Assembly: GCA_003219225.1 (NCBI GenBank)
Contig: QHPZ01000077.1
Coordinates: 1-13,493, forward strand
DNA length: 13,493 bases
Origin: Verrucomicrobiota bacterium
GTDB taxonomy: Bacteria > Verrucomicrobiota > Verrucomicrobiia > Chthoniobacterales > UBA10450
Direction of reading: 5' to 3'
Shown here: one piece after another, positions 6,480 through 12,850 of the stretch
Layout: each line of letters starts with the position of its first letter
Numbering within the stretch: position 1 is the stretch's first letter
Position numbers and translations under genes: made by a program
The notes under the pieces: generated by a model
Told to the model about the DNA's origin: nothing
Seen by the model: only the letters and a program-made list of their open reading frames with translations
Databases searched by the model: none

Positions 6480-6953
6480 ATGCGGCCGAACCGGGCGTTC
6501 ACGTTGATCGAGATTGTGCTGGCAGTGTTCATCTTGATGTTGCTGCTTTCGCTGGCAGTGCCGAGTCTTCACGGCGTGTTGGCCGATCGACGGCTCCGGC
6601 GATCGCTCGATAGCTTCAACGATTTAGTGCGCCAAGCCGAGGAACTCAGCGTCAAAGAGCAACGTTCCTATGTCATGGTCTGGGCGGAGAAGAAAGTGGT
6701 GCTGCGCCCGGAAACTTTCCTCCGCGACGAAGAGGTGAAAGCGACCGCCGCATTGAATCTGGGCGCGCATGAGGTGCTGAAGCTGAGTTTGCCCGCCGCG
6801 CTGGTGAAAGATCCACCGGGCGAATGGATCTTCTGGCCGTCAGGAACGTGCGAGCCGGCGATTGTGGAATTCAAGGGCGCCGCGGGCTCGTGGCGGGCGA
6901 GTTACTCGCCGCTGACCGCGCGGCCCGAGCTTGTGAAATATGCGGCAAGGTAA
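6480..6953 (+). CDS. gspH: T2SS minor pseudopilin GspH-like
   Basis: The 157-residue product starts with a short basic leader and a prepilin peptidase site: MRPNRA/FTLIE, with Glu at +5 (residue 11), then a hydrophobic helix (about 7-28). The residue before the cut is Ala rather than the usual Gly. The rest is a small soluble domain with no cysteine pair. First place in an H-I-J-K order supports GspH, a minor pseudopilin near the tip of the periplasmic pseudopilus. The ATG at 6480 is chosen; an in-frame TTG at 6474 would add two residues, and neither has a strong ribosome binding site. The 3' end overlaps gspI by 14 nt. The sequence alone cannot exclude a general type IV pilin-like protein. 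Confidence 0.8.
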   Translation: MRPNRAFTLIEIVLAVFILMLLLSLAVPSLHGVLADRRLRRSLDSFNDLVRQAEELSVKEQRSYVMVWAEKKVVLRPETFLRDEEVKATAALNLGAHEVLKLSLPAALVKDPPGEWIFWPSGTCEPAIVEFKGAAGSWRASYSPLTARPELVKYAAR

Positions 6954-7311
6954 ATTGAACAAAAAGCGAAAAGCCGGTGCTGCTTTTGCGCTTTATGAGG
7001 TGCTGATCGGCGTGGCCGTGTTTGCCCTCGGCGTCGTGGCGCTCGGGCGGGCGGCGCAGAATTGCGTCAACGCGAGCACGATGGCCGAGATCCAGACGAG
7101 CCCTACCGCTCCCGACCCGGCGCAAGAATCGGAAATTGATACCGGCTTCGGCGTCGTTAAGCTGATCGAGAAGAGCGCGCCCGCTCAACTGGTCGAGCCG
7201 GACAACACGCAACTGAATGGAATCAGTCTGGTCACGTTAAGTGCGCAATGGACGCGCAGCGGCGTGACGCAATCGAGACAGGTGGAGTTTTATGTTTATC
7301 GCTCCGGGTAA
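6940..7311 (+). CDS. gspI: T2SS minor pseudopilin GspI-like
   Basis: The 123-residue protein has a class III leader of 15 residues ending KAGAA, cut before FALYEVLIGV with Glu at +5 (E20), then a hydrophobic helix. Ala is at -1 and Ala-Leu-Tyr replaces the usual Thr-Leu-Ile/Leu, but the pattern EVLIGVAVFALGVVALG is typical of GspI/PilV. Length fits GspI. It overlaps gspH by 14 nt and gspJ by 20 nt, so the genes are translated together. GspI is thought to nucleate the I-J-K tip complex of the pseudopilus at the inner membrane. Identity as I rather than another minor pilin rests on order and size. Confidence 0.8.
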   Translation: MRQGKLNKKRKAGAAFALYEVLIGVAVFALGVVALGRAAQNCVNASTMAEIQTSPTAPDPAQESEIDTGFGVVKLIEKSAPAQLVEPDNTQLNGISLVTLSAQWTRSGVTQSRQVEFYVYRSG

Positions 7312-7927
7312 GCAGGAATCTCTGGGCGCGAAGCGGCGCGGCTTCACGCTGCTCGAAATCACGCTGGCGGTGGCGATCCTCGCGACAATGGCGCTGGCGA
7401 TCTATCGCTTTGTGCAGGCGAACATGGTGGCGCTGCGGGTCTCCTCGGAGTCGACGGTCGCGGATATGCACTACAGCGGTTTGCGCGATCTGTTGACCGC
7501 GCAGTGGCAAAGCCTTCCCGTGGCTCAGGGCGCGCTCCTCGGCGACACGTTCAAGTTCACCGGTCGCTCGCGCGATGAAATCCAATGGATTTGCGACGGC
7601 GGGCCGGGATTGCTCACGCGTTACGCGGCGGGCGATTATACGGTTTGGCTGCGCTTACAGCCGGAGGACAAAAACAGCGAGCGGCTCGACCTTGGGTTCT
7701 TGCGCAAACCGGTCGATGACACTCTGGTCGAGCACGAGAGTTGGATTCCGCTCATCGAGAACGTCGCCAGTTTGGAGATCCGCTATTTCGATCCGCGCGT
7801 GAACAGTTGGCTCGATCGATGGAGCGACACCGCGCGTCTGCCGCGACTCGTCAAAATCGTTATCGGCCGCAATGACGCCGCCGTACCATGGGAAGTCATT
7901 ATTCCGTTGGCGAGAACACCGTTTTGA
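7292..7927 (+). CDS. gspJ: T2SS minor pseudopilin GspJ-like
   Basis: The 211-residue protein has a 17-residue leader ending KRRG, cut before FTLLEITLAV with Glu at +5 (E22). This is the most canonical prepilin site in the operon. A soluble domain of about 165 residues follows, ending in a VPWEVIIPLA strand. Length and place between I and K fit GspJ, part of the tip complex. The start is supported by GGTGGAG at 7281-7287, inside the end of gspI. The stop is 2 nt before the preferred gspK start. Confidence 0.85.
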   Translation: MFIAPGKQESLGAKRRGFTLLEITLAVAILATMALAIYRFVQANMVALRVSSESTVADMHYSGLRDLLTAQWQSLPVAQGALLGDTFKFTGRSRDEIQWICDGGPGLLTRYAAGDYTVWLRLQPEDKNSERLDLGFLRKPVDDTLVEHESWIPLIENVASLEIRYFDPRVNSWLDRWSDTARLPRLVKIVIGRNDAAVPWEVIIPLARTPF

Positions 7928-7929
7928 AA

Positions 7930-8901
7930 ATGTCACCACCAAATCCGAAATCCCTGCCAGCACCGCTTCGCGGAGCGATGCAGGCGGGCGAAACCCGAAA
8001 TCCGAAGTTCGAATCGGGCGCGGCGCTGTTGCTTGCGCTCTGGGCGTTATTTCTGCTCAGTGCGCTGGTCATCGCGTGGGCACTGGAGATCGATTCGCGT
8101 CTCACGATTTCGGGCATTGCTAACCGCCGCTTCGAAGCCGAAGCGCTGGCGTGTTCCGGCGCAGAAGTTGCGATGCATCCAGATGTGCAGCCCGGTTCAC
8201 CGAATCTTTCCCGCAAGATCGACAATCGCAAAAGTTATCAGGTGCAAATGACCGGCGAAGGCGGGCGTTTGAACTTGAACTGGCTGATCGCGGGCGAAGA
8301 TCCGACGCGTTTGGGAATTTTGCGTCGCTATCTCACCAACAAAGGCATCGACATCAACGAGCTCAATCGCATGGTCGATTGCCTGCTCGACTGGGTCGAT
8401 CCTGACGATCTGGAGCGACTCAACGGGGCCGAGGCGAGCGACGATTATCGCCCGCCCAATCACCTGCTCACTCGCGTCGACGAACTCAAGCAAATCAAAG
8501 GTTGGGAGGATTTCACCTCGAGGCCGGGCTGGGAGGACGATTTCACACTCAGCAGCTCCGGCCCGGTGGATTTGGCGTGGGCCTCGCGCGATGTGCTGCT
8601 CGCGCTCCCCGGCATGACTGAGGGTTTGGTCGATCGCTTTCTCCAATTCCGCCGCGGCCCCGACGGTCTCGATGGCACCAATGACGACGCGCCTTACCAA
8701 AATCTGGATGATGTGCGCGCCGCGCTCGGTTTTTCACCGCAGCAATTCAGCCAGATCGCCGGTCTGGTTATCTTTCGCGACGCCGTGTTCCGCATAGTGA
8801 GCGTGGGCAGATCAGGCGAAGCGACGCGAGTTGTGCGGATGGTGATTCGGCGGCCGACCAATGTTAGTGTCCCGCAAGTCATTAGTTGGAAGGAGCTTTG
8901 A
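7930..8901 (+). CDS. gspK: T2SS minor pseudopilin GspK
   Basis: The protein is 323 residues from the chosen ATG. A long leader (about 30 residues) ends FESG before AALLLALWALFLLSALV. The lack of Glu at +5 is characteristic of GspK. The GspK signature LLDWVDPDD (152-160) with GAEASDDY follows, the region that binds calcium in known structures. A helix-hairpin-like LLALPGM segment (from about 223) and a GTNDD loop come later. GspK caps the pseudopilus and is the largest minor pseudopilin. The leader is unusual: it is encoded by heptamer-like repeats around a hairpin (7941-8010). Another in-frame ATG at 7978 would give a 14-residue leader, and one at 7888 lies inside gspJ. The 3' end overlaps the annotated gspL start by 41 nt. 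Confidence 0.9.
   Translation: MSPPNPKSLPAPLRGAMQAGETRNPKFESGAALLLALWALFLLSALVIAWALEIDSRLTISGIANRRFEAEALACSGAEVAMHPDVQPGSPNLSRKIDNRKSYQVQMTGEGGRLNLNWLIAGEDPTRLGILRRYLTNKGIDINELNRMVDCLLDWVDPDDLERLNGAEASDDYRPPNHLLTRVDELKQIKGWEDFTSRPGWEDDFTLSSSGPVDLAWASRDVLLALPGMTEGLVDRFLQFRRGPDGLDGTNDDAPYQNLDDVRAALGFSPQQFSQIAGLVIFRDAVFRIVSVGRSGEATRVVRMVIRRPTNVSVPQVISWKEL
7941..8011. repeat. Heptamer-like direct repeats around a hairpin in the gspK leader
   Basis: A 13-bp segment at 7941-7953 recurs at 7991-8003 with one mismatch (shared core CCGAAATCC), exactly 50 bp apart. Both copies run in 7-bp periods of the AAATCCG type (two periods in the first, about three in the second). Between them lies an imperfect hairpin with arms GCACCGCT (7960-7967) and AGCGATGC (7974-7981), seven of eight paired. 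It reads through in frame as the leader of GspK. Confidence 0.6.
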
Positions 8902-10138
8902 GATCGAAACGGCGTCGCCATCTGTTTTCATAATTCCGACTGCGCACGGCTGGAATCTGTTGCGGCCGGCCGAGCGCAACGGCGCGTGGAGCGTGCTTAC
9001 GATCCAAACGCTTGAAGAAGCGGTGCCATTGCTTACGCCGGCCGACGAACTCGTCCTCGGCTTGCCAGTCGCTGCTGTCCTCGCGCAGCGGTTCCGTTTG
9101 CCTACAATCGACCCGGCCGAGTTCCCGGAGATGGTCCGGATTCAAATGGAGAAAGCGCTCCCGTTTTCACCGGATGAAGTGACCACGGATTTCGAGCTGA
9201 TCGAGCAACACGATAACGAGAGCGTGGTTTCGGCCGTGGCGGTGCGCAACGAGCAGCTGGCTGAGATCGCCGCGCCTTTGCTCGAACGCGGTTATATCCC
9301 GCGGCAGGTCACCGTTTACGCGGCGCAACGCGCCAGCACCCATGCGCCCGAAGGCAATGCACTTTTCATTTATCCGGAAGGCGAAACGCTCGTCTCGGCC
9401 GTGACCGAAAATGGCAAGGTGAGTCTGGCGCGCACGCTCGAAAGCGTGAGCCCGGAGCAACTCCAAACCGAACTGCCGCAGCTCACCCTGAGCGCTGAGT
9501 TGCAGGGGATCAGCGCGTCCTTCCCGAATGTGTTGCTCGATGAGACGTGCTTCGAATTGCGCGACACTGTGCAGGGGATCCTCGCCAGTCCCACGGCGAT
9601 CGTGGGCGTGGAAACGCCGCCCGCCGCGACCAAGCTTAACCTCTTGCCCGAGAGCTGGCGGCAACGCCGCACCCAACTGGCGCGTCGCGCCGAATGGCGC
9701 AAACGGGTTTTTTGGGCGGGCGCCGTTTATGGGGGGTTGTTCTTGATCTGCCTGTTTTATTTCCTCGGGATACGGCTCACCATTGCCTACTTGAACCGAC
9801 GCATCGCGCACGACGCGCCGCAGACCGCGTTTGTCCGCGCCACCGAAGCGACTTGGAAAGCGCTCGCACCGGCGATTGATCCGCGTTACTACCCGATCGA
9901 AATTTTGCTGCAGCTCTTCCAAAGTCTGCCGTCAGAAGCCGTGCACGTGACGGCTTACAATCAATCGTCCCGGCAAATTTCCGTCGAAGGCGAGGCCGAC
10001 ACGCCTGCGCTCGCGTATGAGTTTGCCGAGAAGATCAAAAAGAACTCCGCGCTGCAAGTCTTCCGGTTCGACATGGCCGCGCCGCGCATCTTGTCCAACG
10101 GTCATGCTCAGTTTCGCCTGGAGGGGCGTCCACGATGA
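8861..10138 (+). CDS. gspL: T2SS assembly protein GspL-like (PilM-PilN fusion layout)
   Basis: This 425-residue protein has a cytoplasmic part (about 20-255) resembling the actin-like PilM/GspL domain, with a LPTIDPAEFPEMVRIQMEKALPF-like region (80-102). Then comes LNLLPESW (259-266), typical of the N-terminus of PilN. One membrane helix (about 284-304) and a periplasmic ferredoxin-like domain (about 335-425) follow. GspL couples the cytoplasmic ATPase GspE to the inner-membrane platform and binds GspM. The start is uncertain. The ATG at 8861 is inside gspK with no good ribosome binding site, while a strong GGAAGGAG (8888-8895) points to an in-frame ATC at 8903. The 3' end overlaps gspM by four bases (ATGA). 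Confidence 0.85.
   Translation: MLVSRKSLVGRSFEIETASPSVFIIPTAHGWNLLRPAERNGAWSVLTIQTLEEAVPLLTPADELVLGLPVAAVLAQRFRLPTIDPAEFPEMVRIQMEKALPFSPDEVTTDFELIEQHDNESVVSAVAVRNEQLAEIAAPLLERGYIPRQVTVYAAQRASTHAPEGNALFIYPEGETLVSAVTENGKVSLARTLESVSPEQLQTELPQLTLSAELQGISASFPNVLLDETCFELRDTVQGILASPTAIVGVETPPAATKLNLLPESWRQRRTQLARRAEWRKRVFWAGAVYGGLFLICLFYFLGIRLTIAYLNRRIAHDAPQTAFVRATEATWKALAPAIDPRYYPIEILLQLFQSLPSEAVHVTAYNQSSRQISVEGEADTPALAYEFAEKIKKNSALQVFRFDMAAPRILSNGHAQFRLEGRPR
10120..10126 (+). promoter_or_regulatory. Ribosome binding site of gspM
   Basis: GGAGGGG lies 8 nt before the gspM ATG, inside the last codons of gspL, and supports that start. Confidence 0.6.
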
Positions 10139-10692
10139 CGCTGATTGGCTGGTACGAACGGATGAACCGGCGGGAGCGCATCCTCTTCTTGATCGTGGCG
10201 GGCACGGTGGTCGTGCTCCTGAACCTGGCGATCTGGAGCTGGTTGTTAGGCGCGCTGCGCAAGGCGCGCGTCGAGCTGGCGCAACGCCGAGCGGCCCGCG
10301 CTGAATCGGTCGTTTATATAAAAGAACGCGGCCTTTGGGAGAAACGCGCCGAGTGGCTGCGTCAACACCAACCGGTCATGAAAAGCGCCGCCGAAGCATC
10401 GACGTTACTCGATCAGCTGAAACAAATCGCCGGCAAATACAATGTCCTGATCGAAAATCCCGCCATCGGTTCGGGCGAAACCACGCCGCAGCATCAGACT
10501 GCGTTCGCCTCCATCGAAACGAAAAGCCCATGGCCGCCGCTGGTTCGTTTTCTCTACGATGTGCAACAGCCGGAGTCGTTCATCGTCTTCGAGAGCGTGA
10601 ACCTGGCAATCGACAGCAGCGATCCGACCATGATGCGCGGCAAATTCAAGATCGCGCACTGGTTTGCGCCCGCGCAGCGCCCGGGCAAATAA
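10135..10692 (+). CDS. gspM: T2SS assembly protein GspM-like (PilO-like)
   Basis: The 185-residue product has a short cytoplasmic N-terminus, one membrane helix (about 16-38), a charged helical/coiled-coil stretch (about 41-100) and a small C-terminal domain of ferredoxin-like size. This is the GspM/PilO layout. GspM pairs with GspL in the inner-membrane platform of the T2SS, and the ATGA overlap with gspL argues for stoichiometric production. Sequence conservation in this family is low, so the call depends on topology and order. GspM and PilO cannot be told apart here. Confidence 0.83.
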   Translation: MTLIGWYERMNRRERILFLIVAGTVVVLLNLAIWSWLLGALRKARVELAQRRAARAESVVYIKERGLWEKRAEWLRQHQPVMKSAAEASTLLDQLKQIAGKYNVLIENPAIGSGETTPQHQTAFASIETKSPWPPLVRFLYDVQQPESFIVFESVNLAIDSSDPTMMRGKFKIAHWFAPAQRPGK

Positions 10693-10698
10693 TAAACC

Positions 10699-11286
10699 AT
10701 GCGACATCTCGGACAATACATGTCGATGTTTGCGCTGATCGCCGCGACGAACAGCCGCGCCGATGACGCCGTGCCGACGCGCCCGAACTTCAGTCGCTAC
10801 GAAACGATGTTGCAACATTCGCCTTTCGCCGTTGCCAGTGCCGTCGCGCCGCCGGCCGCGCCGCCAAACTTCGCCAAGGACCTTTACGTCGCCAATGCCG
10901 GCCATTCGCCCGACGGCGACATGGTCACGATCGCTTCAACTTCCGACAAAAATTTTAAAGAATATCTCACCACCAAAGGTCCGGTCGACGGTTATAGCAT
11001 CGCCAACATCGAGTGGTCGGAGAAAGTCGGCGCGACCAAAGTAACGATCAGCAAAGACGGCCAGTTCGCGACGCTTGGCTTCAATGAAGCGTTGTTGAGC
11101 CAGCAGATAAATCCAAACGTGCCGGGCCAAGCACAGCCTCCGCTGCAACCCGGCGCTGCAAATCGCGCTGCCGGCGCCGGCGCGGGCATCCCTGTGCCCA
11201 CACCCGCTATGCCCTCGGCCGCGCGCACCCCGCGCGTCCGCGGTACGATTCCGCGTTATCCAAGCCCGCGCCCCGGCCGTCCGTGA
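10699..11286 (+). CDS. Exported Pro/Ala-rich protein in GspC/PilP position
   Basis: I do not recognise a named family with certainty. The 195-residue protein has a weak N-terminal export signal (about 1-21, possible cut after NSRA) and a segment FSRYETMLQHSPFAV (31-45) that recalls the start of GspC/PilP periplasmic domains. A compact beta-rich domain follows (about 60-133), then a Pro/Ala/Gly-rich tail (about 136-195) ending in Arg/Pro. It begins 6 nt past gspM and is last in the operon, where GspC or PilP analogues that bridge the inner-membrane platform and the secretin would be expected. An alternative start is the ATG at 10720; neither has a clear ribosome binding site. An inner-membrane anchor may be present if the signal is not cut. 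The role is inference from position. Confidence 0.65.
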   Translation: MRHLGQYMSMFALIAATNSRADDAVPTRPNFSRYETMLQHSPFAVASAVAPPAAPPNFAKDLYVANAGHSPDGDMVTIASTSDKNFKEYLTTKGPVDGYSIANIEWSEKVGATKVTISKDGQFATLGFNEALLSQQINPNVPGQAQPPLQPGAANRAAGAGAGIPVPTPAMPSAARTPRVRGTIPRYPSPRPGRP

Positions 11287-11333
11287 TTAGCGGTGTAGGC
11301 TTCGTGACGATCGTCTGATAGAAACGTTAACTC
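11287..11333. other. Gap between the converging T2SS operons
   Basis: This 47-bp gap separates the stops of the plus-strand GspC-like gene and the minus-strand gspG. It contains only a perfect 10-bp palindrome GACGATCGTC (11306-11315) with no loop and no T-tract, so I see no convincing terminator for either direction. Confidence 0.4.
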
Positions 11334-11753
11334 CTACTGGCCGCCCCAGTTATCGTCTGCCGTATCGGGAATTCGATCCGGTCCTGCTGAGAAAAGATCG
11401 AAACGGTCAGGATTCCTTTGGCCTGGAGATCGGTAAATGTATTCCGTCCCCCAAGGATCCTTCGGCACGCTGTCCATGAGCTGAGTCCACATAGTCGGCA
11501 TCGGATCGCTGTCGGGCTTCATCACGAGAGCCTTCAAGCCCTGTTCAGTTGTGGGATAAAAACCGTTTCTCCCTGAATAGGCTAAGAGCATCGTTTTAAT
11601 CATCTGAACATCAGCTTCGACGCGTGTCTGTTTTGCCACATCAAGACTCGGGGTCATTTTGTAGATCGCTGCGGCAAGCAGGAGCCCAATGATCGTGACC
11701 ACGAGCATGATCTCGAGCAACGTGAAAGCCGACCGATTGTTTCTGGAGCTCAT
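11334..11753 (-). CDS. gspG: T2SS major pseudopilin GspG
   Basis: The 139-residue product begins with a nine-residue leader ending NRSA, cut before FTLLEIMLVVTIIGLL with Glu at +5 (E14). A typical GspG core follows: RVEADVQMIKTMLLAY, NGFYPTTEQGL (63-73) and PKDPWGTEYIY (97-107). The C-terminus SAGPDRIPDTADDNW (122-136) is the acidic calcium-binding loop of major pseudopilins. GspG polymerises into the pseudopilus that pushes substrates through the secretin. Ala at -1 replaces Gly. The ATG has GGGA about 6 nt upstream. The gene is about 52% GC, against about 60-65% in the neighbouring gspL, and it lies on the opposite strand from gspH-M, with gspF upstream of it. Confidence 0.95.
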   Translation of the reverse strand: MSSRNNRSAFTLLEIMLVVTIIGLLLAAAIYKMTPSLDVAKQTRVEADVQMIKTMLLAYSGRNGFYPTTEQGLKALVMKPDSDPMPTMWTQLMDSVPKDPWGTEYIYRSPGQRNPDRFDLFSAGPDRIPDTADDNWGGQ

Positions 11754-11796
11754 TGTGATCCCAACTCAGACTGCAAACGAGATCTTAAGGTTCAAT

Positions 11797-12276
11797 CTAA
11801 TGCGCCGGTTGCAAGATGTAATCAGATTTGTCCCAGAGATACTTGAGCTGGACTTGAGTGGAACGGATCGCAACCGTCGATCCTGAGGCGCTCGCCACGA
11901 TGAGGGTGTTGCTGCCGATTTTCAAACTGCTGACGGGCACGATTTTTTGTCCCCGCAACCAGCCGGTGTAGCGGAAACGCATCTGTTTGACGAGCGGCTC
12001 CATTTCGCCGCGATAGGCAGGATCGGCGAGTTCCGGCAGAACCAAAGAAACCGCGCCGATGTCTTCGCCATTGAGATAAACCTGCGGCGGCGCGTCGATC
12101 TGCGGGCTCGCCAGCTCGAACGTGAGCAGCGCGAGCAGCGGACGCGCTTCGACGCCAAACTCGAATACTGCCGCATCCTGACTGCCCGCGCCGATGCGAA
12201 TTGTCTCCGACGCGAGCGTCGCGGTCACAGTGCCGAATTTTTCCGTGTCCTGCGCGGGCGAATGCAACGGCGGCAT
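11797..12276 (-). pseudogene. C-terminal part of a frameshifted exported beta-rich protein
   Basis: This 159-codon frame lies one base out (-1) from the 5' part and appears to be its continuation: the 5' part ends its sensible sequence with RGAYLDY and this frame resumes with PPLHSPAQDTEKFG. The segment is rich in beta-type sequence, with VYLNGEDIG, a Trp-containing loop and LKIGSNTLIVAS followed by VQLKYLW near the end. This pattern is common in galactose-binding-like (CBM-type) beta-sandwich domains. An ATG stands at 12276 but has no ribosome binding site, and 52 bp overlap the 5' frame, so an independent gene is unlikely. The frame is open back to 12441, but that extension is Arg-rich noise. 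It ends 43 bp before the gspG start. Function unknown. Confidence 0.65.
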
Positions 12277-12830
12277 GGATAATCGAGATACGCGCCGCGT
12301 ATGTTCTGGCCGTCGCCCGGCACTTCGATGTCGATCAAAGCGACGCCTTGCATCGGGATTAGCGCCGAATCGGAGCTGGGCAGATTGATGCCGGAACCGA
12401 GCTCGCCCGAGCGCAACACCTGTGTGCCGGATTCGTCCCATGCGGTCAACTGCGGGCGCGCGTCCGGTTTGTCGTCGAAAAAAAGGCGGAAAAACAGGAC
12501 GCGATAATCTCCGGCCGGCTGCGCCAATTGAATCCGGAACACCGTCTTGGCGCCGCCATTTTGATCAGCGGCCGCCGTCATCCTGACACCTTGCACCCAT
12601 GCGGGCGCGGTTTGCGTGGTGAAATTGGCGTCGACGTGCTGGCGCAAATCGAGCCACGCACTTTGCGCGGGTGTCGATTGAGCCAGAGCAATCGAACTGT
12701 CGTCCTGTGCCGGCGCGGCCGCTGCCTGTTCGTCAGCCGCGGGGAGAAGCGCATCGCTAAACGCTTCCTGCGCGTCGGCGACGGAGATTGCGCGGATCAA
12801 CAGTGCGTAAATGACGACCCAACGGACCAT
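12225..12830 (-). pseudogene. N-terminal part of a frameshifted exported beta-rich protein between gspF and gspG
   Basis: The frame codes 201 residues. Residues 1-20 form a clear Sec signal peptide (hydrophobic IYALLIRAISV, cut likely after ADA before QEA). A low-complexity Ala/Gln linker (about 21-60) follows, then a beta-rich domain (about 65-183) with FRIQLAQPAGDYRVLFFRLFFDD-like strands and VALIDIEVPGDGQNIRGAYLDY. From about residue 184 the sequence turns into PCRRCIRPRRTRK and stops, which looks out of frame. The true continuation is in the -1 frame (11797-12276); one added base near 12276-12282, for example a third C, would restore about 345 residues. The ATG is 20 nt after the gspF stop. 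Possible roles are a T2SS accessory protein or a secreted carbohydrate-binding substrate; the family is not recognised. The break could be real or a sequencing/assembly error. Confidence 0.65.
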
Positions 12831-12850
12831 ATTGGGCCGCCGAGATTATA

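Noticed and set aside
9167..9922. 251-codon minus-strand ORF
   Set aside because: Antisense to gspL, Arg/Gly-rich, with no neighbours on its strand.
10699..11286. GspN or GspD fragment
   Set aside because: Too short and without secretin or GspN features; the GspC/PilP position is a better though unproven match.
11306..11315. GACGATCGTC palindrome between the converging operons as a bidirectional terminator
   Set aside because: There is no loop, the stem is very short and no T-tract follows on either strand.
12228..12240. A-rich stretch (coding strand GAAAAATTC) as a programmed -1 frameshift site
   Set aside because: It does not fit X XXY YYZ in the upstream frame, and the upstream frame already looks wrong about 40 bases earlier.
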